A DNA stretch of 64,000 nucleotides. Origin: Pseudocercospora fijiensis CIRAD86 (lineage: Eukaryota; Ascomycota; Dothideomycetes; Mycosphaerellales; Mycosphaerellaceae). Below the pieces are notes generated by a model, which was not told the origin of the DNA, did no database searches, and saw only the letters and a program-made list of their open reading frames with translations. Below are positions 10,353 to 23,142 of this stretch, one piece after another. The stretch spans positions 124,001-188,000 of the forward strand of contig NW_006921550.1 in the NCBI RefSeq assembly GCF_000340215.1. The letters are read 5' to 3'. Positions within the stretch are counted from its first letter, which is position 1, and each line of letters begins with the position of its first letter. The translations under genes were made by a program, and so were the position numbers.

Positions 10353-12074
10353 TCAAGAAGCAGCCTTTCCTGCTTTTCTCGAATTCAAATTCTCCTCAAT
10401 AGTCTTGATCATCTGGTTTCCAAGCTCTCCCGCTTCCTTGAATCTGGGTCTAAAGTAACCCTGAATCTTCTCGAACTTCTCTCGGTAGCCATCCATATGT
10501 CCAAGTGAAACTCTTTCACTCCAGTCACGAGCGGCGAACGTGAACTCCAGGTCGTCAGCGCGGAATGATGTATCCTCGATGGCGGTGTCAATGCATTCGG
10601 CGAGCAGGGCATCGTTGCGATAGACGTACTCGGTGATACCGAGCCAGAGACGGAAGAGCTGTGATTGTTAGTGTGGTCGTGTTAATGTGTTGTTGGATTC
10701 TACTCACTGGTGTTGAGCATATCATATGGTCGTAAGGTCTGATGCCCAACTTCCACCAACAGTCAACGATGGCCAAGATACTCAAATGGTTGTTCCGGAC
10801 TGGCTTTGCTGGCTTCTCGCCAAGACTGAATCTGTCAAGAAGCTCGTCTTGCAGAAGCAGATCTTCGTCTTCTTTTCTCCTCTCGCCAAAGATAGCGCGC
10901 TGACCTGCATAGATTCTGTCGGCGAGTTCTTGTCTGTTGCCAGCAAGCATGAGTTTGTACAACTCAGTAACGCTCTCAGCATACTGTCGGATCTGAGCTT
11001 TGGCTGCTGGATTGAGGATGGCAAGTCCAGCATACACGTGCCATTTGTTGTTGTAAATCCGCATCATGAGATTGATTTTGACATTTTCTATGCCACCAAT
11101 GTATCTTGGAATCTCCCATGGGAACTGGTTGTTCGCTTGCCATGCTGTTCCCATCGAGAGGAAGGCGAGATGAGTGACGGCTTGCGTGTCAGCAGTGATT
11201 CTATCATGTGTTTCTGCAGATAGTGGAACCACTCTCGACTCGAAGCAGGAAAGAATACTCTCAACTAGCTGTAGGGACTGGTCGGTAGCGCGGTGTCTGA
11301 TAATTACCAATGGTTGACCTTTTGGGTGGATACCAGGACCATGCATGGAATGGCAGGACACAATTTCGACATCCGCTGGCAAATGCTTTTCAAAGGCAGC
11401 GATCTCTGGTGCTTTGGTTGACGTCTGCCCACCAACAATGGCGCCCAGTTTAGTGCTTGGCCCGTAGCGCGCGACCACGGCGTCCATGTTCTTGGCTTCC
11501 ACAGCATACATGATCCAGTCACTACTGCGTGAGACCTGGTGGCCATTCTCGAAAATGGTGACATTTTTCTGAAGAGGCTTCAGCGAGGGCTATCTAAAGG
11601 ACTATCTAGCGATGCATACTCTGCTGTCGAACTCGGCCTTGAGGGCATCGAACTTGTCAGGAACATCGCAAGCATGTACTCTGGTCGTATCAGTATGTCT
11701 GCATGGCAAAATCTGCGCGCTGTTAGCTTGTGTTGCTTTGCCAAAAGCGAGATGGATAGTTTGTGGGTGATAGGTATTGCGTTCAGACAAAATAAGATAG
11801 GTAGCTGAGAGTTTTATTCAGTGACGGCAATCAGGTCACAAGCCACATAACGTAGCAAGTGGTGCCCGAAAGCCATGCTCAATCCAAATGCACTCAAGTC
11901 ATCATTGCAGGGGTGGCGGGAGGGAGCTGTTGAGGAAGGGCTTACCACACATAAGACACGCTCTAGCGGGCAGGTCTCGAGCTGCACTCACTTCCAGCCA
12001 GCATCTGCGATCCTCCTGGCGTACATCTTGCCCATGTCGCCCATACCAATAATTCCCACCACTGCGTCGCCCAT
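10353..12074 (-). CDS. TYR1: Prephenate dehydrogenase (NADP+), tyrosine biosynthesis
   Basis: It converts prephenate to 4-hydroxyphenylpyruvate in the cytosol. Four exons fit as 12074-11992, 11680-11620, 11568-10708 and 10658-10353, giving 436 residues; the yeast enzyme is about 450. Exon 1 encodes MGDAVVGIIGMGDMGK, the dinucleotide-binding GxGxxG of a Rossmann fold. Later segments VSCHSMHGPG and THLAFLSMG fit the substrate-binding half of this family. Introns begin GTGAGT, GTATGC and GTGAGT, and the frame is kept across all three. The start was chosen because the Rossmann motif begins at residue 5. The family match rests on remembered motifs. Confidence 0.9.
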
Positions 12075-12410
12075 CCTGGCGGTCAGTCCAGAATCAACCA
12101 CAAGAAGAAGCAGTAACGACGGCGGTCATGGCTCGATGACACGCATGCAGCTGAATGTCGCGTGCTTTGGCACTGTAGCGAGAAAAGGGCACACGGTGAT
12201 GATGATGATGGTGGAGAGAAGTCGAAGAGAAAGCCAACGCGAAGAGAAATTGTTAGCGGCGCTCGGACAGCTTGGCGCGGAGTATGGAGAAACTTCTCGC
12301 CGAGCAGCGCGCCCACACTCAATTCAGAGATTCGACGGCTTCATCATTCGAACTTCTCTTCTTCAGCGTCAAGGACAAGACTTGCGACGACACACAGCAC
12401 AACCGACAAA

Positions 12411-13119
<709 letters not shown>

Positions 13120-13430
13120 GTGCTTTGCCTACTATTTGCGAATGCACGCGACATGGTGGAAATGGTGCATGGAATTATGATGAGAAAAGGGAGATTTCTT
13201 CTCTGGAGCATTTGCTGCTGAGTGTGACGCTATCGCGGGGAACGGTCTTAAAACACCTGGTCTCCATTTGTGCTTGTGTAGTCGCATAAATTCAACGCAA
13301 TGTGGATGAGAGCCTATCCCAACCTGGTCGAAGTTCTCAGTCAAATTCTACCCTTCACCTTCAAATCTCTTCGCTTCGGCGATTTTCTAAGTCGAACCGA
13401 TCACTTCTGTTCAAACCCAAGAGCGTCGCT

Positions 13431-14658
13431 TCAAACATGAGGCAACTCGGCCTCCCTCAACTCCTTCAACGTATTCGCCGTCTCCAAAATCCTCCTAATC
13501 AAATCCGGCCCTTTCCACCCTAAGCCCTCCGCAGCAAGCAACGTCAAACTAGCCTGATCCTCCCTCCCAGGCCTTCCGGGCGCAGTCATATTAGGTTTCA
13601 TATTAACATCAAAAAGACAAAACGGCGCTCCAACTTTCTCCTCCGCCTTCCTCACATCAATCCTAATAGGAGCTTTCACCTGCAACAGTCGTGCCACAGC
13701 CTCACATTCCCTCTGAACCTGGGCGTATGCAGGATCTTTTGCCGCCTCGTGTTCTGGGACCACACTGGAGTTGGAAGTAACTGCGACCACTCCATTGTAT
13801 GGTGCGATGCCGTCTTGATGGTTGAAACGCACGACCACTGGGAGAGCCCAGTATTCGGGGATTTGTTTACTTGGTGGCATTACTGTTATTGTGGCTTCGG
13901 TGCCTGGGAGGAATTCTTCGAGCATGGCGTTGTTGGGGCCGAGAGAGTCGATGTGGGATGCTAGGTCTGGGATTGCTTTACAGACTTTTACGCCTTGGGA
14001 ACCTCGACCGCGGATTGGTTTGGCGACGACTGGGAGGGTCAGATCGTGCTTTCTGAGCTGGAATTGGATGTCGATGCTATTCGGTGCGACGAAAGACTTG
14101 GGCATTGTAAAGGTGCCAACTTTTCGCAACAGAGAGTTGACATAGTCCTTGTCGTCGTACAGCTGGACGTGCTTCATTGCTTGACCGACAACTTTCAAAT
14201 CGTTGGCGTATTTGCTGAGTATGGCAGATGTTTGGAGAGGATGCTGCTCGAACACGATTGTGTTGGGCCAGAAATGAGAGGCACCGTGCTTTTCGACAGC
14301 AGAGACTAGACTTTCTTCAAAGTCTGGAAAGGTCCAGCCTTCATGTTTTCGAGGATCAAGGATCACTTCAGGAAGAGGTGTGGCGATTGGAATCTCGCAG
14401 AATTTACTGAGGTTGTATGCTATGTCTGCTCCAGAGTCCTGATAGCCTAATGACGTTGATCAAATGAGGCCTTTCATGTATGTGATTATTTGAAGACGAA
14501 CCTCCAGGCTTCATGGGTTTCCGTACTCCATTGATCAATGGCGGTTCAATGGCCTGATGCAGGACTGCTACTCTCATTCCTGGTGCTATGCTGGCAGAGT
14601 GCCTTTTTGCACCGGTTGGCAGAAGACGTGAGCAGGCGTTTTGAGTTCGTTGGAACAT
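13431..14658 (-). CDS. ATP-grasp protein related to D-Ala-D-Ala ligase
   Basis: Two exons, 14658-14502 and 14446-13431, give 390 residues with a 55-nt intron. The core looks like an ATP-grasp fold: PVVAKPIRGRGSQGVKV (the lysine and Gly-rich loop that hold ATP), MLEEFLPGTEATITV, and the metal-binding end APFCLFDVNMKPNMTAPGRP. The first 27 residues (MFQRTQNACSRLLPTGAKRH and following) are basic and Ser-rich, like a mitochondrial presequence; a second Met at MRVAVLHQ could start a shorter cytosolic form. Fungi have no peptidoglycan, so the substrate is unknown; it is probably a carboxylate-amine ligase acting on a small molecule. Coding-strand composition shifts from G-rich at the 3' end to mixed further upstream. 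Confidence 0.8.
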
Positions 14659-15114
14659 ATTTTAGGGCGCACCCAATCGCCTGCGAAGTCTGAGTGTCAC
14701 ATATTACAAGCAGCGAAGTCGGCGAAATGGAAAGAGATGAAGTGTGGCGAGAACTTGATGGAGGTTCAGCATTCGGGATGGATGCGATCCTGGCAAGTTC
14801 TCTACGCGGTCGTGCTAAGAACCACGCGGGCTGCGTTCGGCTGTCCTCCGATAGCACTGTATATCGAGCTCTGGGCTCACCAGCAGTGTGACATAGCGAA
14901 GTCGCACCTTATATTCTGCCAGCAATATGACGCTCCAGATTCGTGAAGGGATTCTTGGTCCGAGGCGTACTCCAAAGTGCCTAATACGGGGCTTCTTGGC
15001 GCAACAGCTCTTTACCGCATGTGTTCCTAGTGGAGCTCTCCACGTCCAAATGCAGAGCGGCCAGATATCTCAAATATGAGCTGATCAACATACAGTCCTG
15101 TTGAAGATCTGCAA
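14659..15114. other. Intergenic, no gene seen
   Basis: Between two minus-strand genes. Open frames here are short and lack coding character. It likely carries the ATP-grasp gene promoter and the 3' UTR of the EMC10-like gene. Confidence 0.45.
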
Positions 15115-15745
15115 TTACTCTCCTTTGCCGCCGCCCATGACCATTTGCACGAGCAGGAAGAGACCAATTGCCCACCAGTATCTGTAGTTTGTATCAGTAC
15201 TTTGCCGCGGGTTCTAGTGCTTGAGCAACTCACTTCTGCAAAAATGTCTTTTCAGGCTCCTTGCCCTCTACCTGTCCATCCGCAGTAACGACAACTGGCT
15301 TGTTCAACAATGGCAGTGGTCCAGGACGAATCTTGACCACTTCCACATTCAACCAGTCCGAAGTGTCTGACTTTCCTTCTGTTCGAGTGACAGGGTCATT
15401 TGCCTTGAATCCAACATGATATAGCTCTCCATCTTCTCTGACGTGCAACAGCAGTCTCATTGGGTTGACGATTGCAAAGTTCTTGGCCGAAGTCGCAATG
15501 CCTGACCATTTGCCAGACTTATGGTAGAAGCCGATTCGGACAATCTCTTCGTCATCGGGGATTTTTGGAAAGTCGTAGCCTTTCAGCGTCGCATTCGTTG
15601 AGATGTAGGAGACAGTCGTCAGCTTCGTAGGTGTCGATGCGGACAATGGCCAAGCGAAGATGTCGGTGCTGCGCTGGGACTCGACGGCTGCTGCTAGAGC
15701 GACAATGAAGGCCAGCGCGATGCTGACTATGCTCGAGGCGCGCAT
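15115..15745 (-). CDS. EMC10: ER membrane protein complex subunit 10-like protein
   Basis: Exons 15745-15234 and 15181-15115 give 192 residues. EMC inserts and stabilises membrane proteins at the ER, and subunit 10 is mostly lumenal. The start chosen, MRASSIVSIALAFIVALAAA, makes a clean signal peptide; an upstream in-frame Met at 15775 would place a polar stretch before it. The middle contains VRIGFYHKSGKWSG and LLLHVREDGELYHVGF, the beta-sandwich region of this family, then PLPLLNKPVV. The short second exon supplies the C-terminal membrane helix YWWAIGLFLLVQMVMGG. A 52-nt GTGAGT intron separates the two. Fungal EMC10 members diverge widely, so the match rests on layout as much as on sequence. 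Confidence 0.75.
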
Positions 15746-16327
15746 GTTACACAGCGAAAATGGGGTATGCTTCAAACAGGCCTTTGCTGTGGTCGAGTGT
15801 GTGGGACTGCTGGACTGCTGTGTGTTGTAGCGGATCCTTCCGGGAGTCAGTTGTTTCTCCGAAAGATCACCACGGCCACCACAACAACCACCTGCAGGTC
15901 CGCTACATGGACTATGTACTGGAAGAAGGCTACGCTGCCTGGTGCCTGCTTTTCCTCTTCGAGCAGTGGAGCAGCAGGCTTATGCAATGTCTCCGCCTCA
16001 TGCTGACCATGTGCCCCCGAAGTCCCCGCGAATGGAGAAGAGGCTCCGCAGTATGATGTAGCTTCACCGTGCTCCACGAAGGGTTGATAAGGTGCAGCGA
16101 GAGAGACAGGGTCCTGGCTCACATATCGATATTTTGCATCGTGGTGAGCTGAGCATTGGCGGAGTGACTTCAACTCATCCTTTCCCTTCACGCGACTCAC
16201 ACATTTCCCCCCGCCCCATACTAACTGGCCTTGTCACCAGACAGACCGCTCGGAAAACAGAACACTTCCTCAGTTCACCGCAAGAACCCGAAATCAATCA
16301 TCTCTTTGAGGAACACAGCCTACCACG
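15746..16327. other. Divergent promoter region
   Basis: About 580 bp between the EMC10-like gene (minus) and the FGGY kinase (plus). No convincing coding frame is present. It should carry both promoters and 5' UTRs. Confidence 0.5.
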
Positions 16328-18283
16328 ATGTCATCCTCAGGCTCGCTGCCATACCGCAACCCTTCGCGTCAGCCCTCGAGGCAGCTGTCCGTTGATCCGC
16401 ACAATGAGCTTCGCCCAGAAGTCAACCACTACATTGGTATCGATGTCGGTACTGGAAGCGCTCGAGCATGTATCATGAACGAGAAAGGCGACATTGTAGG
16501 ACTGGCCAGCGAGAACATTGGTCTATGGCAGCCAGAGACCGGATACTACGTAAGTCGAGAGCATCACAAATATTGGCAATTGAAGTAATTGACATAACCC
16601 TCAGGAACAATCAACCACGAACATCTGGCGATGCATTTGCTCCTCAATCCAGCGAGCCATGTCCCAGCACAACGTCGATCCCAACAGCATCCGCGGCATT
16701 GGCTTTGACGCTACTTGCTCGCTCACTGTTTTCAACGCTGAGACTGACGAGCCTGTGCCAGTCACTGGACCAAAGTTTGACAATGCCGACGGCAATGATC
16801 GGAATGTCATTCTATGGCTCGACCACCGTCCAGTAGAAGAGACGAAGAAGATCAACGCAACCAACCACAACTTGCTGAGATATGTGGGTGGACAGATGAG
16901 CATTGAGATGGAGATCCCCAAGGTTCTCTGGCTCAAGAACAACATGCCAAAGGAGCTGTTCGACAAGTGCAAATTCTACGATCTCGCCGACGCTCTGACC
17001 CACATGGCTACGGGCAGCGACACGAGAAGTTTCTGCTCAGTCGTGTGTAAGCAAGGATATGTGCCAGTCGGTGTGGATGGCAGTGTCAAGGGATGGCAGG
17101 AAGACTTCCTCACCGAGATCGGCCTCAAAGATCTGTGCGAGGACAACTTCAAGCGTATGGGAGGCGTTAATGGGGTGGTACTACCTTCCAGTGAGCTTGT
17201 AGCATGAGAGTCATTGCTGACGACTCTTAGAATGGCCGATACCTGGCCGCCGGTGAGCTCATTGGCACTCTGTCCGAGAAGGCTGGTGCCGATATGGGCC
17301 TTCCAGCTGGCATTGCTGTAGGAAGCGGTGTCATTGACGCCTATGCCGGCTGGATTGGCACCGTGGGGGCTAAGGTCCGTCTCGAAGGCGAATCCATCGA
17401 CGCAGACAAGCCCAAGAACGATGTCTCGCAAGCTTTCACTCGTCTCGCAGCGGTCGCTGGAACCTCGACTTGCCACTTGGCCATGTCACCGAAGCCGGTC
17501 TTCGTGAATGGTGTTTGGGGCCCGTACCGCGACGTTCTGATCCCAGATTACTGGCTAGCTGAGGGTGGCCAGTCCGCTACTGGCGAGCTCTTGAAGCACG
17601 TTGTGGAGACGCATCCTGCCTTCCAAGAAGCCATGTCCATCGCTGAAACGTTCAACGCAAACATCTACGACTACCTGAACGAGCACTTGAACGAGATGAA
17701 GGACAAGGTCGGCGCCTCAGAAGTCTCCTACCTTGGACGCCACTTCTTCTTCTACGGAGACCTTTTCGGAAATCGCTCACCAGTCGCCGACCCAGATATG
17801 AAGGGCTCAATCATCGGACTGTCCAGCGACAAGAGCTTAGACGGACTTGCACTGTACTACTACGGCACCATGGAGTTCATCGCCCTCCAGACATACCAAA
17901 TCATCGAGCAAATGAACAAGGCCGGTCACGTCATTAGCAGCATCTTCATGTCTGGATCACAGTGCCAGAACCCGATCCTGATGAGCTTGATCGCAACCGC
18001 ATGTGACATGCCAGTCCTGATCCCTCGATACGTTCACGCCGCCGTGGTGCATGGTGCAGCCATGCTTGGTGCCAAGGCAGCATCCACCGACAAGGATGGC
18101 AAGAGCGAGCCGCTGTGGGATATCATGGACAGAATGTCCAAGTCGGGTAAGGCGGTGTACCCGAACAAGAATGAGGGCGAGAGGAAGCTCTTGGCTGCGA
18201 AATATAAGATCTTCTTGAAGCAGTGCGAGGAGCAGCGTGAGCATCGCAAGGCGATTGACGAGGCGATTGCTGGGTGGAAATAA
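16328..18283 (+). CDS. FGGY-family carbohydrate kinase (ribulokinase-like)
   Basis: Three exons, 16328-16549, 16605-17174 and 17231-18283, give about 614 residues. The N-lobe carries IGIDVGTGSARACI, the phosphate-1 loop of the hexokinase/actin ATPase fold. GIGFDATCSL and VILWLDHRP follow, with the catalytic Asp region at AVGSGVIDAYAGWIGT, and the C-lobe has IFMSGSQCQNPI and the adenosine-binding type segment AAVVHGAAMLG. The layout matches eukaryotic D-ribulokinase-type FGGY proteins (FGGY, yeast YDR109C type), which phosphorylate a pentulose. The second donor is uncertain: GTGGTA at 17175 keeps the sequence VNG-NGRYLAAGE, while GTTAAT at 17166 would drop three residues. Confidence 0.88.
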
Positions 18284-19190
18284 GGGATGTAATGTGAGGA
18301 TTCATAAAAGCCGCGCATAGATATAGAGTCTTCATTTATTAGATTCCGCCGGCTACGAAGATAGGAGGGGCATGATGTATAGATGAAAAGGACAAGGAAG
18401 CATAACCACAAAAGCAAGTCATTTAAATTTGCTCATTTATCCAACGGTCTGGAAATTGAACAGACACAGTTGTCGGCCATGGTCATACAGCACAATCGTG
18501 CCATATCGAGCTACACTGACCATGGGAGTTATGTGAAGCGTCATTGCGCATTGTATCATTGCAATGATGTGTGCAGGAAGCTCGTGGTTACGCACAGTAT
18601 AGCTGCCGGGGACGCGGAGCGCCAAGCTTTTCATATGCATCACCGTTGCCAAGCTGACTCACAATATGTATCTTGGAGATATAAACGCAAAGAAGTTCCA
18701 CCGCATTGCCGCAACACATCAGGCGTATTCACCTAGCACTTGCGTAGCGTGGGGTCAGGATTCTAAACGATAGATACGCTCTGTGACACCTATTCAACTT
18801 TTTTTTTGCTCTTGTTTTGCTTTGATAGATACCGTGCTGCAGCTTCACACAGATGGCCTTGCGTTCGAACCACGCACGCGGGACTTCTTTTTGCACCGGC
18901 TTTGCCAGATCAGCTCCGTCGCCGACTCACCACCACTGTCGCACTGGCACCTAGAACACCACATAAGCTTCAGGCACCGGCCAACACTTTGCCAGCAAAT
19001 GACTGCATTTTTGGCATGGTCTCCTGGCGCATAGCCTCCAGGCTTCTCGAAGAAAGCAACTTGGAAGATAGGTGAATTCTTTGATAATTCGGAATGGCTC
19101 AGGAGCTTACTCGAACGTTTTGTCGAAATCCCTTAACGCCAGCTCAGCGGCCAGATGCTCGCATGTTCACAATACGATCGCCACCATCGC
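18284..19190. other. Convergent intergenic region
   Basis: Lies between the 3' ends of the FGGY kinase and the SDR gene. No conserved coding frame was found on either strand. An 11-nt T-run stands near 18799. Confidence 0.5.
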
Positions 19191-20000
19191 TCATTCTTCC
19201 GGATAGACCATCTTCCTAGTGACGCCGCCATCCACAACAAGCTCTGATCCAGATACCCCATCATTGTCCACAAGATATTCGACCGCTTTCAGAATATCTT
19301 CTACTCGGCCAACGCGGCCGGTCAAATGCCATTGATGGTCCTCCTTACTCAGGCCGTCCTCCCACGTCTGCCCGCTCTCATCCGCTGCCTTGGACTCATT
19401 CGTGACATTGATCCAGCCAGGTAATATCGCGTTGACGCGAACGCCTTGAGGAGCGAGACTCACGGCCATGGATTGCGTTAGTCCAAGAATTCCGGCCTTG
19501 GTCGCAGAGTATGGTTCATTGTTTGGCTCGCTCTGATACGCTCTGGTCGAAGACATGTGTATGATACAGCCGGCTTGTGATCTCGTCGAAGACTTTTGCA
19601 GCATAGGAAGACATCCTTGACTGAGCAGCATTGGAGCAGTCAAATTTGTTTCTATCGAGGTGTTCCATTCTTCAAGCGTTAGATCTGAGAGATGGGCAGC
19701 TCCTACGGCTGCTGTGTTGGCGGCATTGTTGATGAGTACATCCAAGTGACCTTTGCACAGAGCTTTGACGCTCGCCACGACACTTTTGATCTCGTCTGGC
19801 TTTCTCAAATTGCAGAAGAACGGACTGAAATCTTTGCCCTGCTCGTACGTCTTGGCTAGGGTGGCGGCGATATGGTTTAATTCTTCTTGGTTGTTGTCTA
19901 CAAGGAAGACGCGGTGGCCGTTCTCCAGGAGGAGCCTGCTTAGACCCCTGCCGATTCCTCGACCAGCTCCTGTGATAAGGCAAGTCTTGGCTGTACTCAT
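19191..20000 (-). CDS. Short-chain dehydrogenase/reductase
   Basis: An intronless 269-residue classical SDR. The cofactor loop is LITGAGRGIGRGL near the N-terminus, followed by the NNAANT motif and the catalytic set Ser (HMSSTRAY) and Tyr-x3-Lys (PYSATKAG). The tail has the usual GSELVVDGGVTRKM signature. Asp after the second beta strand (FLVDNN) suggests preference for NAD(H) over NADP(H). The first ATG is at 20000; an upstream TTG-led extension is not used. The substrate is not predictable. A lone SDR between unrelated genes gives no pathway clue. Confidence 0.92.
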   Translation of the reverse strand: MSTAKTCLITGAGRGIGRGLSRLLLENGHRVFLVDNNQEELNHIAATLAKTYEQGKDFSPFFCNLRKPDEIKSVVASVKALCKGHLDVLINNAANTAAVGAAHLSDLTLEEWNTSIETNLTAPMLLSQGCLPMLQKSSTRSQAGCIIHMSSTRAYQSEPNNEPYSATKAGILGLTQSMAVSLAPQGVRVNAILPGWINVTNESKAADESGQTWEDGLSKEDHQWHLTGRVGRVEDILKAVEYLVDNDGVSGSELVVDGGVTRKMVYPEE

Positions 20001-20374
20001 TTCCAATTGTATAGGCAATCAGATGTTCGTGGAGAAGGATTCGAGAGGCAGTGGAAAAGAAACGACAATTGACAGCGCGAGCACCCGAATCAGACGATGT
20101 TCACGCCAGAAGTATGTTCTCAACCGATATAGAGGCATCGCTAACAGATGCCAAAAACGTGGTAGACATTAATGAGTGAAAGGTCTATTTACCTAGTACG
20201 TCACGTACGAAGTGGGGCAAGGGTCCGAGCCAGAAAACAACCCAGGCACATCTCAGAGAGTGATCACGACTGTCCATCTGCCTAATACTCTCTGTGCGAC
20301 TCAACTCTGATCGCGTTCCCGCAACTAGAGACTTGATCCGACACACTCACACAACACCGTACAGCTCCGCAAAG

Positions 20375-21043
20375 ATGTCTTGGCAAGGTCAGTCTGATGC
20401 CAACCGCCTCACCGCGCAGGAGCTGGAGCACATCCCGCTCGTGCTCGAGCACTGCTGCAATGGCAAACGCTGACTGAATATTGAACAGCCTATGTTGATA
20501 CCAGGTAATGCACTCCGACCAAACCATCTCCCTCCGCCAGGCTGTCGAGCGCTGCGATAACCCAATCATGACTGACTCTTATTTCCAGCCTCGTCGGCAC
20601 TGGCAATGTGGACAAGGCGGCTATCTTCAACAGCGAGGGCAACAGCGTGTGGGCGACGAGTGCTGGCTTCCAGGTCTCACCTCAAGAGATGCAAGAGATC
20701 GTTGCGGCATACAAAGACAAGGGCACAGACGGCGTCAAGCAGGTTCAGAGCACTGGTCTCCACGTTGCAGGAGAGCGCTTCGTCGTGCTGAAGGCTGATG
20801 ACAGAAGTATATACGGAAAGAAGGTGAGTGATACCTCCTCGAGCAGGCGGAAAGGGATGGCCTTCGGTATATCATGACCAAGAACACTGCTAACTCTGGT
20901 TATCATAGGGTCGGGAAGGCGTCGTTATCGTCAAGACCACACAGGCTATCCTCGTCACACACTACCCAGAGACTGTCCAGCCTGGTACTGCTGCCAACAC
21001 TGTTGAGCAGCTTGGCGACTACCTCGTCAAGGTCGGCTACTAG
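20375..21043 (+). CDS. PFY1: Profilin
   Basis: It binds actin monomers and proline-rich formin segments in the cytosol. Exons 20375-20387 (13 nt), 20489-20504 (16 nt), 20589-20823 and 20909-21043 give 132 residues. The two tiny 5' exons encode MSWQA and YVDTS, the conserved profilin N-terminus whose Trp and Tyr bind poly-Pro. The body contains LVGTGNVDKAAIFN, SVWATSAGF, RFVVLKADDRSIYGKK and GVVIVKTTQAILVTHY. The C-terminal GDYLVKVGY is typical. The exon frame closes exactly only when both microexons are included. Confidence 0.95.
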
Positions 21044-21653
21044 GTGAGAGAGAGCGCAAGTTCGGGCGTAGAATCACGAGCATAGAGGAAGACGACAACA
21101 CTGTCTGCGAAGATGGTGAGATTCGTGAGGAAACCGTGTGCATATGTGACCGATGAACGTGCCGCAAAAGAAAACTCGGCCTATGGCGTTTTGGTTCCAA
21201 TTTTTGTCTATGCTGAATCCCATGAGCGGTGGAGGAAGCGAACTTGCATACGGGGGGCATGGTAGCATAGTAGCTCCAATGAAGGGGAGTCCTCACGACT
21301 ACATAGACCACTTTCACTACTTGCATCATTTCGACAGCGAATAGTCTTTCTGACATACATGGCGCATTCATTGCCCAGTCTGCTGAGGACTGCCTCGGGC
21401 ATTCCTGCATTCAAGTCACGGGAATGGTGGTGGTATTATGCAGGCGAGAGTTTGACTTCAGCCCTGATGAAACCACCGACGTTTACTCCGAGAGACATCT
21501 CTCACACAACCTCAGACCGCGCCACGTAATACGACAACGTCCTAGTGGTGTCACCGAAATACGCCCATAACATCCCGCCAGCAGCCATACCAAACTGACC
21601 TCGCAGCAACCTATACTCCTTGACCTGACTCGCGCATAAGGGGTGTCGGTGCC
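21044..21653. other. Intergenic region, no gene seen
   Basis: Profilin 3' UTR and promoter of the next gene. No supported coding frame. Confidence 0.45.
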
Positions 21654-22547
21654 ATGAAAGACCAAATCAAAATGCAAAAATTGCTCCACAAAGCCAAAGA
21701 ATGGCGGAAACGACGCAAAGAAAGAAGATCTGCGTCCAAATCAACTTCCAAACGGGAATCTTCCATCCGTCCTCAAACCAAAGACTCCAGACTCACGACC
21801 ATCAGCACCCTTACCGCGGAACACGCAACTCCCATCCAAATTTCTTCAAATTACCATACCCAAGAACAATCGACCCTGTTCGCCACACTGCCGGGCGAGA
21901 TTCGGGTTTTGATTTGGAGCTATGCTCTAGCTCCACCCGACCCAAAAAGCGAACACAGGGAGCCAAGATGTTATACCTCCCTCCTCCTCAGTTGTCGAAG
22001 AATCTACTCCGAAGCCTCACACCTCGCGCTCGAACAAGCGGAACCCACGTTCGACCTCTTCTATCCTGACCGGGACACCGCGAACCATCAATCCATGCAC
22101 TTGTCCGCGGAAAAAACTGTCGCGACGCTTGTGGCACTTGATGGTTTTCTGAAACGTTTGACGGGGGAGAATCGGAAGCTTATCAAGGGTGTGAGGGTGA
22201 GGAGTAATGCGGGTTGGTTGAGGGAGAGGAGGTTTTTTAATACTTTTGCGGTGGCGAGGGGGTGTTGGGCGAAGAGGTTGGTTGTGGAGATTTTGGGGGA
22301 TTTGGGGGATTTGGCGTTGGAGAAGGGGGTTGGGGGGCAGATGTTGAGGCAGGCTTTGGATGCGGGAGTGAGGGATTTGACGCTTGAGGTTGTGGGTGTG
22401 GGCGGGAAGGCGCAGGGAGGGGGTTTGAGGAGTGGGTTGGGGATTGATGAGGGTGAGTGGGAGCTTATTGGAGAGGAGAACTGCGTGAGGAGGAGTGAGA
22501 AGGGTGAGAAGGTTAGTGTGGAGAGGTTAAGGTGGAAGTTGGCGTGA
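21654..22547 (+). CDS. F-box-like/2EXR-type protein
   Basis: A 297-residue intronless product. A very basic, Lys/Arg/Ser-rich N-terminus (about residues 1-60) precedes LFATLPGEIRVLIWSYALAP and, shortly after, YTSLLLSCRRIYSEAS. This pair is the hallmark of the fungal F-box-like/2EXR (DUF7730) group, which is large in Pezizomycotina and mostly uncharacterised. The C-terminal half is strongly G-rich on the coding strand (22190-22547, many GGG and TTG codons), unlike the C-rich first half. The protein has no recognisable substrate-binding repeats. Function is unknown; SCF adaptor activity would be speculation. Confidence 0.7.
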   Translation: MKDQIKMQKLLHKAKEWRKRRKERRSASKSTSKRESSIRPQTKDSRLTTISTLTAEHATPIQISSNYHTQEQSTLFATLPGEIRVLIWSYALAPPDPKSEHREPRCYTSLLLSCRRIYSEASHLALEQAEPTFDLFYPDRDTANHQSMHLSAEKTVATLVALDGFLKRLTGENRKLIKGVRVRSNAGWLRERRFFNTFAVARGCWAKRLVVEILGDLGDLALEKGVGGQMLRQALDAGVRDLTLEVVGVGGKAQGGGLRSGLGIDEGEWELIGEENCVRRSEKGEKVSVERLRWKLA

Positions 22548-23142
22548 TTGTTCCTGATACCATGAATGAATTATGATTTGATTGGTCTTGTGCTCTGTAG
22601 ACTGGTCCAGAGCATGCTTGCTATGGATGTGGCTACCCTTGCCATCGAGTGGATTGGCTCAAGACGCCATCAGTTCCCTCAGGCCTCTGATCAGTGGATG
22701 CAACTTCGTTGAATGAAGCCTGCGCACTCCCCGAGTTCGCATTCCATCTCTGTGACTGATGCTGGCGGTAGGGACATTCTTAAAGGCCTTTTCATGAGGC
22801 TGCATGTTCACAGCGCTCTCAACGCGGTTTGTGAGTTTGGCTTAGCACGCTCGCTCCTCCGATTTCTGGCGCACAGTCAGGACTTATTGACGGCGGCGAA
22901 AGTATGAGGCCCATTTGACATGTAGCTTCATTACAAGCATGCAGTGGTTCAATTTTGCACAGCAGGATCCACGCACCAGTCTTGACTCTGATGCCATTGC
23001 AAGTGCCAATTGGGCCGCAAGCTCTCGCTGGATGCTGCGTTGTCCGGTGCTTGAGTGTCGCGCAGTGCTTTCGAACATTTCGTACACGATCACTGTCTGC
23101 TTCCCGCAGGCGCCGCGTGAATGAATTCTCCTATCTTTCCGT
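22548..23142. other. Convergent intergenic region
   Basis: Lies between the 3' ends of the F-box-like gene and the SR-protein gene. No coding frame is supported. Confidence 0.45.

Noticed and set aside
18845..18905. Possible tRNA with a T-loop-like gttcgaac
   Set aside because: The five bases on each side of the loop do not pair (TTGCG against CACGC) and no acceptor or D stem could be drawn.
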